DNA from: Clostridiales bacterium
GTDB taxonomy: Bacteria > Bacillota > Clostridia > Peptostreptococcales > BM714
DNA: 6,928 nucleotides
Assembly (NCBI GenBank): GCA_002869095.1
Contig: PKTO01000201.1
Coordinates: forward strand, 1 to 6,928
Direction: 5' to 3'
Shown here: positions 1 through 6,726 of the stretch, one piece after another
Layout: each line of letters starts with the position of its first letter
Position numbering within the stretch: position 1 is the first letter of the stretch
The notes under the pieces: generated by a model
Databases searched by the model: none
What the model saw: the letters and a program-made list of their open reading frames with translations, nothing else
Told to the model about the DNA's origin: nothing
Translations under genes and position numbers: made by a program

Positions 1-1421
1 AAGAACTGATGGAAAAATACTTTGAAGGAGAAGAATTCACAACTGAAGAAATCCACTCAGGCCTCAGAAAAGGCGTGTTGTCAGGAGCTGTTGTGCCGGT
101 GCTTCTGGGTTCTGTGGAAAAAGGTGTCGGCATGCACACTGTTATGAACATGATATTCGACTATATGCCGACTCCGAAAGACATGCATGATGGAGTTTAC
201 AGGGGAATAAACCCCGAGGATGAAAGCGAGACCGAAAGAGCGGTTGACGAGAATGGTCCGTTCTCTGCGCTTGTGTTCAAGACAATAGTCGACCCCTTTG
301 TCGGAAAGATATCCTTGTTCAAGGTTTATTCTGGCAAAGCCAGAAAAGACATGGAATTCCTTAATGCAAACAAGGACGAAAAAGAAAAATTCGGGACGAT
401 ATTCGTTTTGAGGGGAAAGAACCAGCTGGAAATAGATGAAATCACGGCAGGGGACATCGGAGCCACTGCAAAGCTTCAATATGCCGAAACAGGCGATACG
501 CTTTGCGACAAGTCGAATCCAATACGGTTCGAGGGAATAAGGTTTAAAAAAGCCAACCTGTTCATGGCAATAGAGCCAAAATCCAAGGGCGACGAAGAAA
601 AAATCGGAACATCTTTGCATAAGCTGAAATCTGAAGACCCGACTTTCACTCTTGAAAGAAACAAGGAAACAAAACAGCTCCTGATCGGCGGGCTTGGTAA
701 TATGCAGATTGGCGTAATCACAAATAAGCTTAAAAATAATTATGGCGTTGAAGTTGAGCTTGCCGATCCGAGGATTGCCTATAGAGAAACCATCAAAGGC
801 AAATCGGATGTTCAGGGCAAACACAAGAAACAAAGTGGAGGAGCCGGCCAGTATGGAGATGTCCATATAAAATTTGAACCTTCGCAGGAGGCATTCGAAT
901 TCGAGGAGAAAATATTCGGGGGATCGGTGCCCAAGAACTATATACCTGCAGTTGAAAAAGGCTTGATTGATTCAATAGACCACGGTCCATTGGCGGGTTA
1001 TCCCGTTGTAAACGTAAAGGCGATTCTTTACGACGGTTCATATCATCCGGTCGACTCGAGCGAGATGGCATTCAAGATTGCAGCTTCACTGGCATTCAAA
1101 AAAGGCATATCGGAGGCCAAGCCGATTCTTCTTGAACCTGTCATGAAGGTGGATATAAAAATACCTGAGGAATACCTCGGGGATATCATGGGAGACATGA
1201 ACAAGAGGCGAGGAAGGATTCTTGGAATGGAAGCTGCAGGAAAGGGCGAGCAACGAGTAAAAGCGGAAGCTCCGATGTCCGAAATGTTCAAGTATGCAAT
1301 AGATTTGAAATCAATGACACAGGCCAAGGGCGAATTCACAATGGAATTTGAAAGATATGACGAAGTTCCCAAGAATCTTGCCGACAAAATCATCGAAGAG
1401 CATAAGAAAGAAGAAGAATAG
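1..1421 (+). CDS. fusA: Elongation factor G family GTPase, C-terminal part (5' end outside window)
   Basis: This is an EF-G family translational GTPase, which drives tRNA-mRNA translocation on the ribosome in the cytoplasm. The reading frame is open to the left edge (first full codon at 3, reading E-L before the first Met at 9). That Met is internal: EF-G runs through this region and the whole nucleotide-binding part of the G domain, roughly 220 residues, is missing. Counting from the Met at 9, the end of the G domain is at about 1-60, domain II at about 83-165, domain III at about 183-255, domain IV at about 258-375 (SGGAGQYGDV at 276-285) and domain V at about 376-460 (MNKRRGRILGME at 397-408). 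The GEQRVKAEAPMSEMFKYA stretch and acidic-lysine tail resemble the EF-G-like paralogue common in Clostridia more than the str-operon EF-G. No ribosomal protein genes or tuf follow. The gene ends in TAG and is followed 18 nt later by a terminator. The family is certain; paralogue versus main EF-G is inference, so the symbol is provisional. Confidence 0.93.
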   Translation, partial: ELMEKYFEGEEFTTEEIHSGLRKGVLSGAVVPVLLGSVEKGVGMHTVMNMIFDYMPTPKDMHDGVYRGINPEDESETERAVDENGPFSALVFKTIVDPFVGKISLFKVYSGKARKDMEFLNANKDEKEKFGTIFVLRGKNQLEIDEITAGDIGATAKLQYAETGDTLCDKSNPIRFEGIRFKKANLFMAIEPKSKGDEEKIGTSLHKLKSEDPTFTLERNKETKQLLIGGLGNMQIGVITNKLKNNYGVEVELADPRIAYRETIKGKSDVQGKHKKQSGGAGQYGDVHIKFEPSQEAFEFEEKIFGGSVPKNYIPAVEKGLIDSIDHGPLAGYPVVNVKAILYDGSYHPVDSSEMAFKIAASLAFKKGISEAKPILLEPVMKVDIKIPEEYLGDIMGDMNKRRGRILGMEAAGKGEQRVKAEAPMSEMFKYAIDLKSMTQAKGEFTMEFERYDEVPKNLADKIIEEHKKEEE

Positions 1422-1439
1422 AAACAAGAGTTGAATTGG

Positions 1440-1473
1440 CAGAACGGAATCCTTTGGATTTCGTTCTGTTTTT
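1440..1473 (+). terminator. Intrinsic terminator after the EF-G gene
   Basis: A 13-bp stem (1440-1452 paired with 1456-1468, one G-T pair) closes a TTT loop and is followed at once by five T (1469-1473). This is a classic rho-independent terminator. It separates the EF-G gene from the ctsR operon. Its T-run lies where the -35 region of the next promoter would be. Confidence 0.93.
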
Positions 1474-1495
1474 ACGTAAAGATTTATGATATAAT
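1467..1495 (+). promoter_or_regulatory. Promoter of the ctsR operon (extended -10)
   Basis: TATAAT at 1490-1495 is a perfect sigma-A -10 box. It is preceded by TG at 1487-1488 in the TGnTATAAT arrangement of an extended -10 promoter. At 17-nt spacing the -35 position (1467-1472) reads TGTTTT, a poor match that falls in the end of the preceding terminator, so the extended -10 probably carries the promoter. The predicted transcription start is near 1502, inside the CtsR operator. The start site is inferred from spacing. Confidence 0.8.
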
Positions 1496-1498
1496 TAA

Positions 1499-1515
1499 AG
1501 TCAAAGAAAGTCAAA
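1499..1515 (+). promoter_or_regulatory. CtsR operator (heptad direct repeat)
   Basis: AGTCAAA (1499-1505), spacer GAA, AGTCAAA (1509-1515). This matches the established CtsR consensus, a direct repeat of (A/G)GTCAAA with a 3-nt NAN spacer. It begins 4 nt after the -10 box and covers the predicted transcription start, so bound CtsR would block initiation. It implies that the operon was built for CtsR autoregulation. I saw no second copy in the window. Confidence 0.95.
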
Positions 1516-1612
1516 GAGGAAAGGGGCGGTCATGTGGCCAGATTAAGCGATTTGATAGAGGTTTTCATAAAAGACATGCTTAAGGATTCGGGCAGCAGGG
1601 ACATTTAGATAC

Positions 1613-1618
1613 AAAGGA
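1613..1618 (+). promoter_or_regulatory. Possible internal ribosome binding site within ctsR
   Basis: AAAGGA at 1613-1618 lies 5 nt before an in-frame TTG (1624) and 5 to 10 nt after the amber codon. Ribosomes that stop at 1606-1608 could restart here. The motif could also be chance, because it encodes the conserved Q-R-N residues. Confidence 0.4.
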
Positions 1619-1623
1619 ATGAA

Positions 1624-1998
1624 TTGGCAAATTATTTTGATTGCGCACCGTCTCAAATAAATTATGTCCTGACTACGAGATTTCCCCTGGAAAGAGGGTA
1701 TATCATTGAAAGCAGGAGGGGCGGAGGAGGAAGCATAAGGATAATAAGAATCAAGCACAATGAAGACGATTTCATATCCAATATACTTCTTGCAGTTGGG
1801 AGTTCAATAAGCAAAATGAAAGCCAATGCCTTGATAGAAACCCTTTTGGAACGCAAGCTGATAAACCGTCGGGAAGCCGGAATAATGAATGCTGCGATGA
1901 AGGACAGGGCACTCACATTTGCAGGAGAGAACAGAAACAGAGTCAGGGCCGAAATAATAAAAAGCATGCTGGCTACTCTTATAAAAAGGGAGGCGTGA
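1624..1998 (+). CDS. ctsR: Downstream part of CtsR, translatable from internal TTG (124 residues)
   Basis: This is the longest uninterrupted portion of ctsR that has a start codon. It begins MANYFDCAPSQINYVLTTRF and keeps the recognition part of the helix-turn-helix, the RRGGGGS wing (about residues 35-41) and the C-terminal domain. It lacks the first 30 residues, which in CtsR form the first DNA-binding-domain helix and turn, so stable folding or operator binding by this product alone is doubtful. A Shine-Dalgarno-like AAAGGA stands 5 nt upstream. Restart here would keep ribosomes moving toward the mcsA start 3 nt past its stop. The full-length frame from 1534 is the ancestral gene; this entry records what could be made without readthrough. 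Confidence 0.45.
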   Translation: MANYFDCAPSQINYVLTTRFPLERGYIIESRRGGGGSIRIIRIKHNEDDFISNILLAVGSSISKMKANALIETLLERKLINRREAGIMNAAMKDRALTFAGENRNRVRAEIIKSMLATLIKREA

Positions 1999-2001
1999 CG
2001 C

Positions 2002-2505
2002 ATGGAATGCGAAATATGCAAAGCAAAGGCGACAGTTCATATAACGCGAATGGAAAATGGAGTCAAAAGGGAAATGCATTTGTGTGAAAAATGCGCAAAG
2101 GAGAAATTCGGCTTCATATTCAAGGTCAAGATTCCTTCAAACAACACAATGAAGGGAATCATAGAGCTGATGAAAGATGAAACATATTCGGCAAAAACCG
2201 AAAATGACACATCCTGCCCTGAATGCGGAATGAGTTTTTTGGAGTTTTCCGAAACCGGGCGAATAGGATGTCCTGCATGCTACAGCCATTTCAATGAAAG
2301 GGTCAGGCCAATAATACAAAGACTGCACAGAAATGACAGACATGTGGGAAAGGTGCCGGGGAAATATGAAGAGAGACACCATTTGGAAAATACAATTGAC
2401 AGGTGTAGGATGGAAATGGACAAGGCGGTAAAAAATGAGGAATTTGAAAGAGCTGCGGAGCTTCGGGACCAAATAAAAAGGCTGGAGGAAATGCAGGCGA
2501 ATTGA
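2002..2505 (+). CDS. mcsA: McsA, zinc-finger activator of the McsB arginine kinase
   Basis: McsA is a cytoplasmic zinc protein that binds and activates the arginine kinase McsB and helps control CtsR and ClpC. The 167-residue product carries four CxxC pairs: C3/C6, C28/C31, C72/C75 and C90/C93, forming two four-cysteine zinc sites. A C-terminal UVR-type helical hairpin spans about 130-167 (KNEEFERAAELRDQIKRLEE). B. subtilis McsA is slightly longer (185). ATG at 2002 is preceded by AAGGGAGG (1986-1993), which lies in the last codons of ctsR, 8 nt from the start. The gene starts 3 nt after the ctsR stop, so translational coupling is likely; that makes any loss of ctsR translation potentially polar here. 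All metal ligands are present and nothing looks degraded. The identification is firm from the cysteine layout, the UVR motif and the position before mcsB. Confidence 0.95.
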   Translation: MECEICKAKATVHITRMENGVKREMHLCEKCAKEKFGFIFKVKIPSNNTMKGIIELMKDETYSAKTENDTSCPECGMSFLEFSETGRIGCPACYSHFNERVRPIIQRLHRNDRHVGKVPGKYEERHHLENTIDRCRMEMDKAVKNEEFERAAELRDQIKRLEEMQAN

Positions 2506-2513
2506 GGTGCGGC

Positions 2514-3518
2514 ATGGAAAAACAAGACAAGCATTTGAATGATTCCGGTAACATAGCCTTGTCAAGCAGGATAAGGCTTGCAAGAAATATAAGTGGAATC
2601 CCTTTCCCGTGGAAAATGGATGAAGAAAGGGGTCTCTTTGTCGCCGAATCCGTAAGGGAAGCGGTGGATTCCAATGGAGAACTCGACAAATACGGATTCG
2701 GATTCAAATTTGTGTTCGACATGGATGAAGATGAAAAAGATGATTTGCTTGCAAATCATCTGATAAGCATCGATTTGATAAAGAACCCCAAAACTGGGGG
2801 AATTCTCATAAGCAGCGGAAAGACTGTTTCCATACTCGTAAACGAAGAGGACCATTTGAGGATACAGACGGTTGTCAAGGGCTTCAACCTTGAAGATGCA
2901 TGGAGAGAAGCAGACTCTGTAGACGATTTGATTGAGGAAAATCTGGATTACGCATTTGACGGAAATTATGGATATTTGACCGCCTGTCCTTCCAATATAG
3001 GGACTGGAATGAGGGCTTCCGTAATGCTTCACCTTCCGGCTCTGGCATCGACAAAATACATCAAGAGGGTATTCGACATAACAAATACAATAGGCCTTAC
3101 AGTCAGAGGGCTCTATGGAGAAGGAACAGAGGCCGAGGGAGACATATATCAGATTTCAAACCAGATAACTACAGGCAGAACCGAATTGGAGATAATAGGC
3201 GACTTGGAGAGGATAACCAAGCAAGTCATGGACAAGGAAATAAAAACAAGGGAATACCTCATGGCAAAGCAAAGGACAAGAACAGAAGACGTCATATTCA
3301 GGGCTTTGGGAATACTGTCGAGCGCCAGGCTGATAAACAGGCCGGAAAGCATGAAATTGCTTTCACGTGTCCGCCTTGGAGTCGATCTGGAGCTGGTCGG
3401 CGGCGTCGAAATGAATGATTTGGATGTTTTGATAAAGGACATGCAGATTGCGGGCAAAGGCGAAACGGTTGACTCTGCGGAGAAAAGAGCTTCAACAATA
3501 AGGGAATTCTTTAATTAA
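2514..3518 (+). CDS. mcsB: McsB, protein-arginine kinase
   Basis: McsB transfers phosphate from ATP to arginine side chains of proteins, including CtsR, and so tags them for ClpCP. It has the phosphagen-kinase fold. Numbering from ATG 2514 (334 residues): nucleotide-binding SSRIRLAR at 17-24, NEEDHLRIQ with the catalytic-type acidic pair at 110-118, CPSNIGTGMRASVMLHLPAL at 158-177 with the active-site cysteine C158, and GEGTEAEGDIYQISNQ at 202-217. ATG 2514 is chosen because GAGGTG (2504-2509) precedes it at good spacing. A TTG at 2502 overlapping the mcsA stop would add four residues but has only a distant GGAGGA. It is shorter than the B. subtilis protein (363), mostly at the C-terminus. 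There the pArg-binding RDxxRA motif reads S-A-E-K-R-A (321-326), so the first Arg and Asp are missing. The catalytic core appears complete. Confidence 0.96.
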   Translation: MEKQDKHLNDSGNIALSSRIRLARNISGIPFPWKMDEERGLFVAESVREAVDSNGELDKYGFGFKFVFDMDEDEKDDLLANHLISIDLIKNPKTGGILISSGKTVSILVNEEDHLRIQTVVKGFNLEDAWREADSVDDLIEENLDYAFDGNYGYLTACPSNIGTGMRASVMLHLPALASTKYIKRVFDITNTIGLTVRGLYGEGTEAEGDIYQISNQITTGRTELEIIGDLERITKQVMDKEIKTREYLMAKQRTRTEDVIFRALGILSSARLINRPESMKLLSRVRLGVDLELVGGVEMNDLDVLIKDMQIAGKGETVDSAEKRASTIREFFN

Positions 3519-3519
3519 C

Positions 3520-3528
3520 GGAGGTGAT
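3520..3528 (+). promoter_or_regulatory. Strong ribosome binding site of clpC
   Basis: GGAGGTGAT is complementary to the 3' end of 16S rRNA over nine bases. It decides the clpC start: ATG 3534 stands 5 nt after it, while the TTG at 3528 overlaps the site itself and ATG 3543 is too far away. The very strong site suggests that ClpC is made at higher levels than McsA or McsB from the same message. Confidence 0.85.
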
Positions 3529-3533
3529 TGGGA

Positions 3534-5954
3534 ATGGCGTCAATGTTTGAAAATTTTACCGAAAAGGCAAAAAAAAGCATAGAATATTCCAAATCCGAGG
3601 CGGCTCGGCTGAATCACAACTATGTGGGTACAGAGCATATGCTTCTTGGCCTTATGAATGAAAAGGACGGGGTGGCATTCAAGGTTCTTTCCGGACTCGG
3701 AGTAAGGGCGGAAGATATAAGGAGCATGATAAAGACATATATAGGTATGGGTGAAAAGTCTACGGAAATAATGGGCTTCACCCCGAGGACAAAACGAATT
3801 TTTGAGAGGAGCCTGATCGAAGCCAGAAGGCTCAACCACAATTACGTTGGAACCGAGCACATTCTAATATCCTTGACAAATGAAAAAGAATCGCTGGCGA
3901 ACAAGTTTCTTGTAAGCATGGGGATTTCCCAGGAAATGATCATAAAGCAGATGGGAAAGCATCTAATGGGCGAGAAACAGGCGGAGATTCAGGCGGACGG
4001 GGAAAAACCGAAAAGCGACACTCCCATGCTTGACAAATACGGGAAGGATTTGACAAAACAGGCTGCTTTGAACAAGCTTGATCCCGTTGTAGGAAGGACA
4101 AAGGAAATAGAAAGGGTCATTCAGATTTTAAGCAGGAGGACAAAAAACAACCCTGTTCTTATAGGAGAGCCGGGAGTCGGAAAAACGGCTATAGCCGAAG
4201 GATTGGCGCAGAAAATAGCCGACGGGAATATTTCCGATACATTGAAAGACAAGAAGATAATAGCTCTGGACATGGGCCTTATGGTTGCCGGAGCCAAATA
4301 TAGAGGAGAGTTTGAAGAGCGGCTCACAAAAGCCGTTGAGGAAATCAACAAAAAGAAGAATGTTGTCCTTTTCTTTGACGAACTTCACACAATAGTCGGA
4401 GCAGGTGGAGCCGAAGGGGCCATAGACGCTTCCAACATATTGAAGCCCGCTCTTGCAAAGGGCGAGCTGCAGGCAATAGGGGCAACCACAATAGACGAAT
4501 ACAAGAAGCATATTGAAAAGGACATGGCTCTTGAAAGAAGGTTTCAGCCAATTGTGGTCGAGGAGCCTTCTGTAGAAGAAACCGTCATGATACTGAAGGG
4601 CCTCAAGGACAAGTACGAGGTCCATCATGGAGTCAAAATAACGGATTCGGCCCTGAGGGCCGCAGCCGAGCTTTCCGACCGTTATATCACCGACAGGTAT
4701 TTGCCTGACAAGGCCGTAGACCTTATAGACGAGGCGGCATCCGAATTGAGGGTCGGACTTTCAACCCGCTCGCCGGAAATCGAAAAGATGGAAAACGAGC
4801 TTGAAACACTTAAAAAGGAAAAAGAGGAGGCTGTCAGCACTCAGAATTTCGAGGAGGCCGCAAAAATAAGAGACAGGGAAAAAACGATAAGGGAAGAAAT
4901 GGAGGAGTACAAAAAGCTTTCAGGCAAGCATGAAAGAAATGCTGAAATTGACCGCGACGACATTTCAAGAATAGTGTCAGTGTGGACAGGAGTTCCGGTT
5001 GCAAAGCTTGCGGAGGCTGAGTCTCAAAGGCTTTTGAATCTGGAGAACATTCTTCATGAAAAGGTTATAGGTCAGCATGAGGCTATAGAGGCTGTTTCTA
5101 AAGCCGTCAGGCGTGCCCGGGTCGGGCTCAAGAGCCCTGACAGGCCCGTGGGGTCCTTCATATTCCTCGGGCCGACGGGAGTCGGCAAAACCGAGCTTTC
5201 GAAGGCCTTGGCCGAAGCTCTTTTCGGCGACGAGGAAGCCATGATTCGCGTCGACATGAGCGAGTACATGGAAAAGCATTCCGTTTCAAAATTGATTGGT
5301 TCGCCTCCCGGGTATGTGGGATTCGACGACGGAGGCCAGTTGACAGAGAAAATAAGGAGAAAACCTTACTCTGTCATACTGTTCGATGAGATAGAGAAGG
5401 CCCATCCCGATGTGTTCAACATGCTCCTGCAACTTCTTGACGACGGGCGCATGACGGACAGCAAGGGCAGAACGGTTGATTTCAAGAACACTGTGGTCAT
5501 AATGACTTCGAATGTTGGGGCAAGAAGCATCAAGAAGCAGACAACCCTGGGTTTTGTGGCAGGCGGCGAAAACGAATACGAAAACATGAAGGAAAAGGTC
5601 AAAACAGAACTCAAGAAACGCTTCAGGCCCGAATTCCTTAACCGGATTGACGAAATAATCGTATTCCATCAATTGAACGAGGACCATATAGAAAAAATTG
5701 TGGAATTGATGCTGAAGGACCTATCCTCAAGGCTTGAAACAATGGAAATCGAAATAGAGATATCCGGCGAGGCGAAGAAGTTTCTCGCGGACAAGGGTTT
5801 CGACCAGGAATATGGCGCAAGGCCACTCCAAAGAGTAATAACCAAAGAGGTTGAGGACAAATTGTCAGAAGAAATACTAAAGGGAGGAGTAGTCTCGGGA
5901 AGCAGGGTCCTGGTGGACCTTGAAGACGAAAAAATTTCACTCAAGGTAAAGTAA
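3534..5954 (+). CDS. clpC: ClpC, AAA+ unfoldase of the ClpCP protease
   Basis: ClpC is a hexameric ATP-driven unfoldase that feeds proteins, including arginine-phosphorylated ones, into the ClpP peptidase. From ATG 3534 the product has 806 residues, close to the 810 of B. subtilis ClpC. Order: N-domain with two Clp repeats (about 1-145, each with [11 protein letters not shown]); first AAA+ domain with Walker A GEPGVGKT (211-218) and Walker B VVLFFDEL (277-284); middle domain with a UVR-like coiled hairpin (about 420-460, [15 protein letters not shown]), which sets ClpC apart from ClpA and ClpB; second AAA+ domain with Walker A GPTGVGKT (546-553) and Walker [12 protein letters not shown] (from 614). 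The ClpP-docking loop LGFV is at 672-675, so it should partner ClpP. No key residue is missing. It is the last gene of the operon; the radA and disA genes that follow in B. subtilis are absent, and a terminator comes next. Confidence 0.98.
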   Translation: MASMFENFTEKAKKSIEYSKSEAARLNHNYVGTEHMLLGLMNEKDGVAFKVLSGLGVRAEDIRSMIKTYIGMGEKSTEIMGFTPRTKRIFERSLIEARRLNHNYVGTEHILISLTNEKESLANKFLVSMGISQEMIIKQMGKHLMGEKQAEIQADGEKPKSDTPMLDKYGKDLTKQAALNKLDPVVGRTKEIERVIQILSRRTKNNPVLIGEPGVGKTAIAEGLAQKIADGNISDTLKDKKIIALDMGLMVAGAKYRGEFEERLTKAVEEINKKKNVVLFFDELHTIVGAGGAEGAIDASNILKPALAKGELQAIGATTIDEYKKHIEKDMALERRFQPIVVEEPSVEETVMILKGLKDKYEVHHGVKITDSALRAAAELSDRYITDRYLPDKAVDLIDEAASELRVGLSTRSPEIEKMENELETLKKEKEEAVSTQNFEEAAKIRDREKTIREEMEEYKKLSGKHERNAEIDRDDISRIVSVWTGVPVAKLAEAESQRLLNLENILHEKVIGQHEAIEAVSKAVRRARVGLKSPDRPVGSFIFLGPTGVGKTELSKALAEALFGDEEAMIRVDMSEYMEKHSVSKLIGSPPGYVGFDDGGQLTEKIRRKPYSVILFDEIEKAHPDVFNMLLQLLDDGRMTDSKGRTVDFKNTVVIMTSNVGARSIKKQTTLGFVAGGENEYENMKEKVKTELKKRFRPEFLNRIDEIIVFHQLNEDHIEKIVELMLKDLSSRLETMEIEIEISGEAKKFLADKGFDQEYGARPLQRVITKEVEDKLSEEILKGGVVSGSRVLVDLEDEKISLKVK

Positions 5955-5992
5955 AATAGAATAATCGCAAGCGCTTCAATGAATGTGTTGTT

Positions 5993-6030
5993 AAGAATGC
6001 CCGGCTTTATTAAAAGCCGGGTATTCTTTT
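5993..6030 (+). terminator. Intrinsic terminator of the ctsR-clpC operon
   Basis: A GC-rich hairpin of up to 16 bp (5993-6008 paired with 6013-6028, one G-T pair) has an ATTA loop, with CCCGGC/GCCGGG at its core. It ends in TTTT (6027-6030). It lies about 40 nt past the clpC stop and isolates the operon from the TetR unit. Confidence 0.92.
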
Positions 6031-6035
6031 GCTTC

Positions 6036-6063
6036 TTGACATATGAATAATATGATGTAAAAT
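6036..6063 (+). promoter_or_regulatory. Promoter of the TetR-HlyD unit
   Basis: TTGACA at 6036-6041 is a perfect -35 box. TAAAAT at 6058-6063 is a good -10 box at 16-nt spacing. The predicted start is near 6070, at the edge of a palindrome that is a likely operator. The -35 box begins only 6 nt after the preceding terminator. Confidence 0.8.
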
Positions 6064-6069
6064 ATAAAA

Positions 6070-6083
6070 AGTAAGTACTCACT
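6070..6083 (+). promoter_or_regulatory. Candidate TetR-regulator operator (palindrome)
   Basis: AGTAAGT at 6070-6076 faces ACTCACT at 6077-6083: a 14-bp inverted repeat with six of seven pairs matching. The right arm continues as an ACTC-type tandem to 6087. It lies over the predicted transcription start and 17 nt before the regulator gene, the usual place for TetR-family autorepression. Binding by the adjacent regulator is inferred. Confidence 0.6.
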
Positions 6084-6099
6084 CACTAAAGGGGGGCGT

Positions 6100-6726
6100 A
6101 TGGGGAAATCGGATGAAACAAAAGGCAAATTGATCAGGAGCTCCGCTGAAATTTTCGCCCAAAAGGGCTATGCGGCTTCGACAACTCGAGAAATAGCCGA
6201 TTCGGCAGGGGTTTCGGAAGCTGTTTTGTTTAAATATTATAAAAACAAAAAAGGTCTTTTGCATGAGACCATATTGGATTTTATTGAACAGATATCGCTC
6301 GATTCTGTTTTTGAAAGCGTTGACGGAATTGTGAAGAACAACAAAGAAATGCCTACCGAAGACTTGTTCCGAAAACTCTTCAAAGACAGGTACAGCATGA
6401 TCGATAAGAATTTTCAGATGTTCAAGATGCTTGTGATAGAAATCCAGTATCATGAAGATGTGAGGGATATTTTCATAGAAAAAGTCATGCCCAGGATAGC
6501 GCACTATGCAAAAGTAATGTCTTCTCTGCTTGAAGAAAGGGACGACATAAGAAGCGATCTTGACTACACGGCAATAATAAGGTCTTTCATGGGAGTCGTA
6601 TTATTGACGATAGTCCAGAAAAAGATGCTGCCTGAGCTTATTGACACAAACGATGGCATAGATACAGAAATTGAAAACATGGTGGATATGTTCATGAGAG
6701 GGATTTTGAAAGGGGAAGAAAAATGA
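6100..6726 (+). CDS. TetR/AcrR-family transcriptional regulator
   Basis: This is a dimeric ligand-responsive repressor of the TetR family, 208 residues long, a normal size. The N-terminal DNA-binding domain spans about 5-55: helix 1 KLIRSSAEIFAQKGY (10-24), then the helix-turn-helix TTREIADSAGVSEAVLFKYYKNK (28-50), close to the family signature. The remaining C-terminal helices form the ligand and dimer domain; they are too variable to name an inducer. ATG 6100 follows a run of six G (AAAGGGGGG, 6088-6096). A TTGACA promoter and a palindrome over the start site lie upstream, suggesting self-repression. Its stop overlaps the start of an HlyD-type gene by 4 nt (ATGA, 6723-6726), so the two are almost certainly coexpressed. 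The likely role is control of an efflux system encoded downstream, by analogy with similar TetR-HlyD-ABC exporter operons; the substrate is unknown. Confidence 0.93.
   Translation: MGKSDETKGKLIRSSAEIFAQKGYAASTTREIADSAGVSEAVLFKYYKNKKGLLHETILDFIEQISLDSVFESVDGIVKNNKEMPTEDLFRKLFKDRYSMIDKNFQMFKMLVIEIQYHEDVRDIFIEKVMPRIAHYAKVMSSLLEERDDIRSDLDYTAIIRSFMGVVLLTIVQKKMLPELIDTNDGIDTEIENMVDMFMRGILKGEEK

Larger units (their letters stand above)
1534..1998 (+). pseudogene. ctsR: CtsR class III heat-shock repressor, interrupted by in-frame TAG at codon 25
   Basis: CtsR is the dimeric winged-helix repressor of clp genes. The frame opens with GTG at 1534 (AGGGG at 1522-1526, 7 nt upstream) and reads V-A-R-L-S-D-L-I-E, the usual CtsR start. 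It runs 154 codons to TGA at 1996-1998, the same length as Bacillus subtilis CtsR. At 1606-1608 the codon is TAG, between R-D-I and I-Q-R-N-E-L-A. Relatives have Glu there, so one change (GAG to TAG) explains it. Both flanks are well conserved and there is no frameshift. Downstream, the helix-turn-helix (SQINYVLTTRF), the glycine-rich wing RRGGGGS that holds the heat-sensing loop and the arginine targeted by McsB, and the C-terminal oligomerisation domain (KMKANALIETLLERKLINRREA) are intact. Possible readings are a recent nonsense mutation, readthrough or suppression, internal restart, or a base error. The identity is secure; the functional state is open. It is followed by mcsA after 3 nt. Confidence 0.85.

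Noticed and set aside
81..866. Long open frame on the minus strand (261 codons) opposite the EF-G gene
   Set aside because: It lies wholly antisense to a clearly conserved coding sequence, has no recognisable domain, and has low-complexity, Phe- and Cys-rich composition typical of reverse-frame shadows.
1532..1546. ATG at 1532 as the ctsR start
   Set aside because: It is out of frame with CtsR and meets TAA after four codons; the overlapping GTG at 1534 gives the conserved CtsR N-terminus.
1606..1608. Selenocysteine recoding in ctsR
   Set aside because: Selenocysteine uses UGA, and the codon here is UAG at a position where the family has Glu, not Cys.
2502..2513. TTG at 2502 as the mcsB start, overlapping the mcsA stop
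   Set aside because: GAGGTG is ideally placed for ATG 2514, while the nearest site for the TTG is too far upstream; the extra residues are not conserved in McsB as far as I know.
3528..3533. TTG at 3528 as the clpC start
   Set aside because: It is part of the Shine-Dalgarno sequence GGAGGTGAT itself, so it cannot be used efficiently with it.
3534..5954. ClpB or ClpE instead of ClpC
   Set aside because: The middle domain is short and UVR-like, not the long ClpB coiled coil; there is no N-terminal zinc finger as in ClpE; an LGF ClpP loop is present; and the gene ends the ctsR-mcsA-mcsB operon.
5969..5976. Palindrome AAGCGCTT after clpC
   Set aside because: It is only 8 bp, has no T-run or repeat partner, and is expected by chance at this length; the true terminator lies further on.
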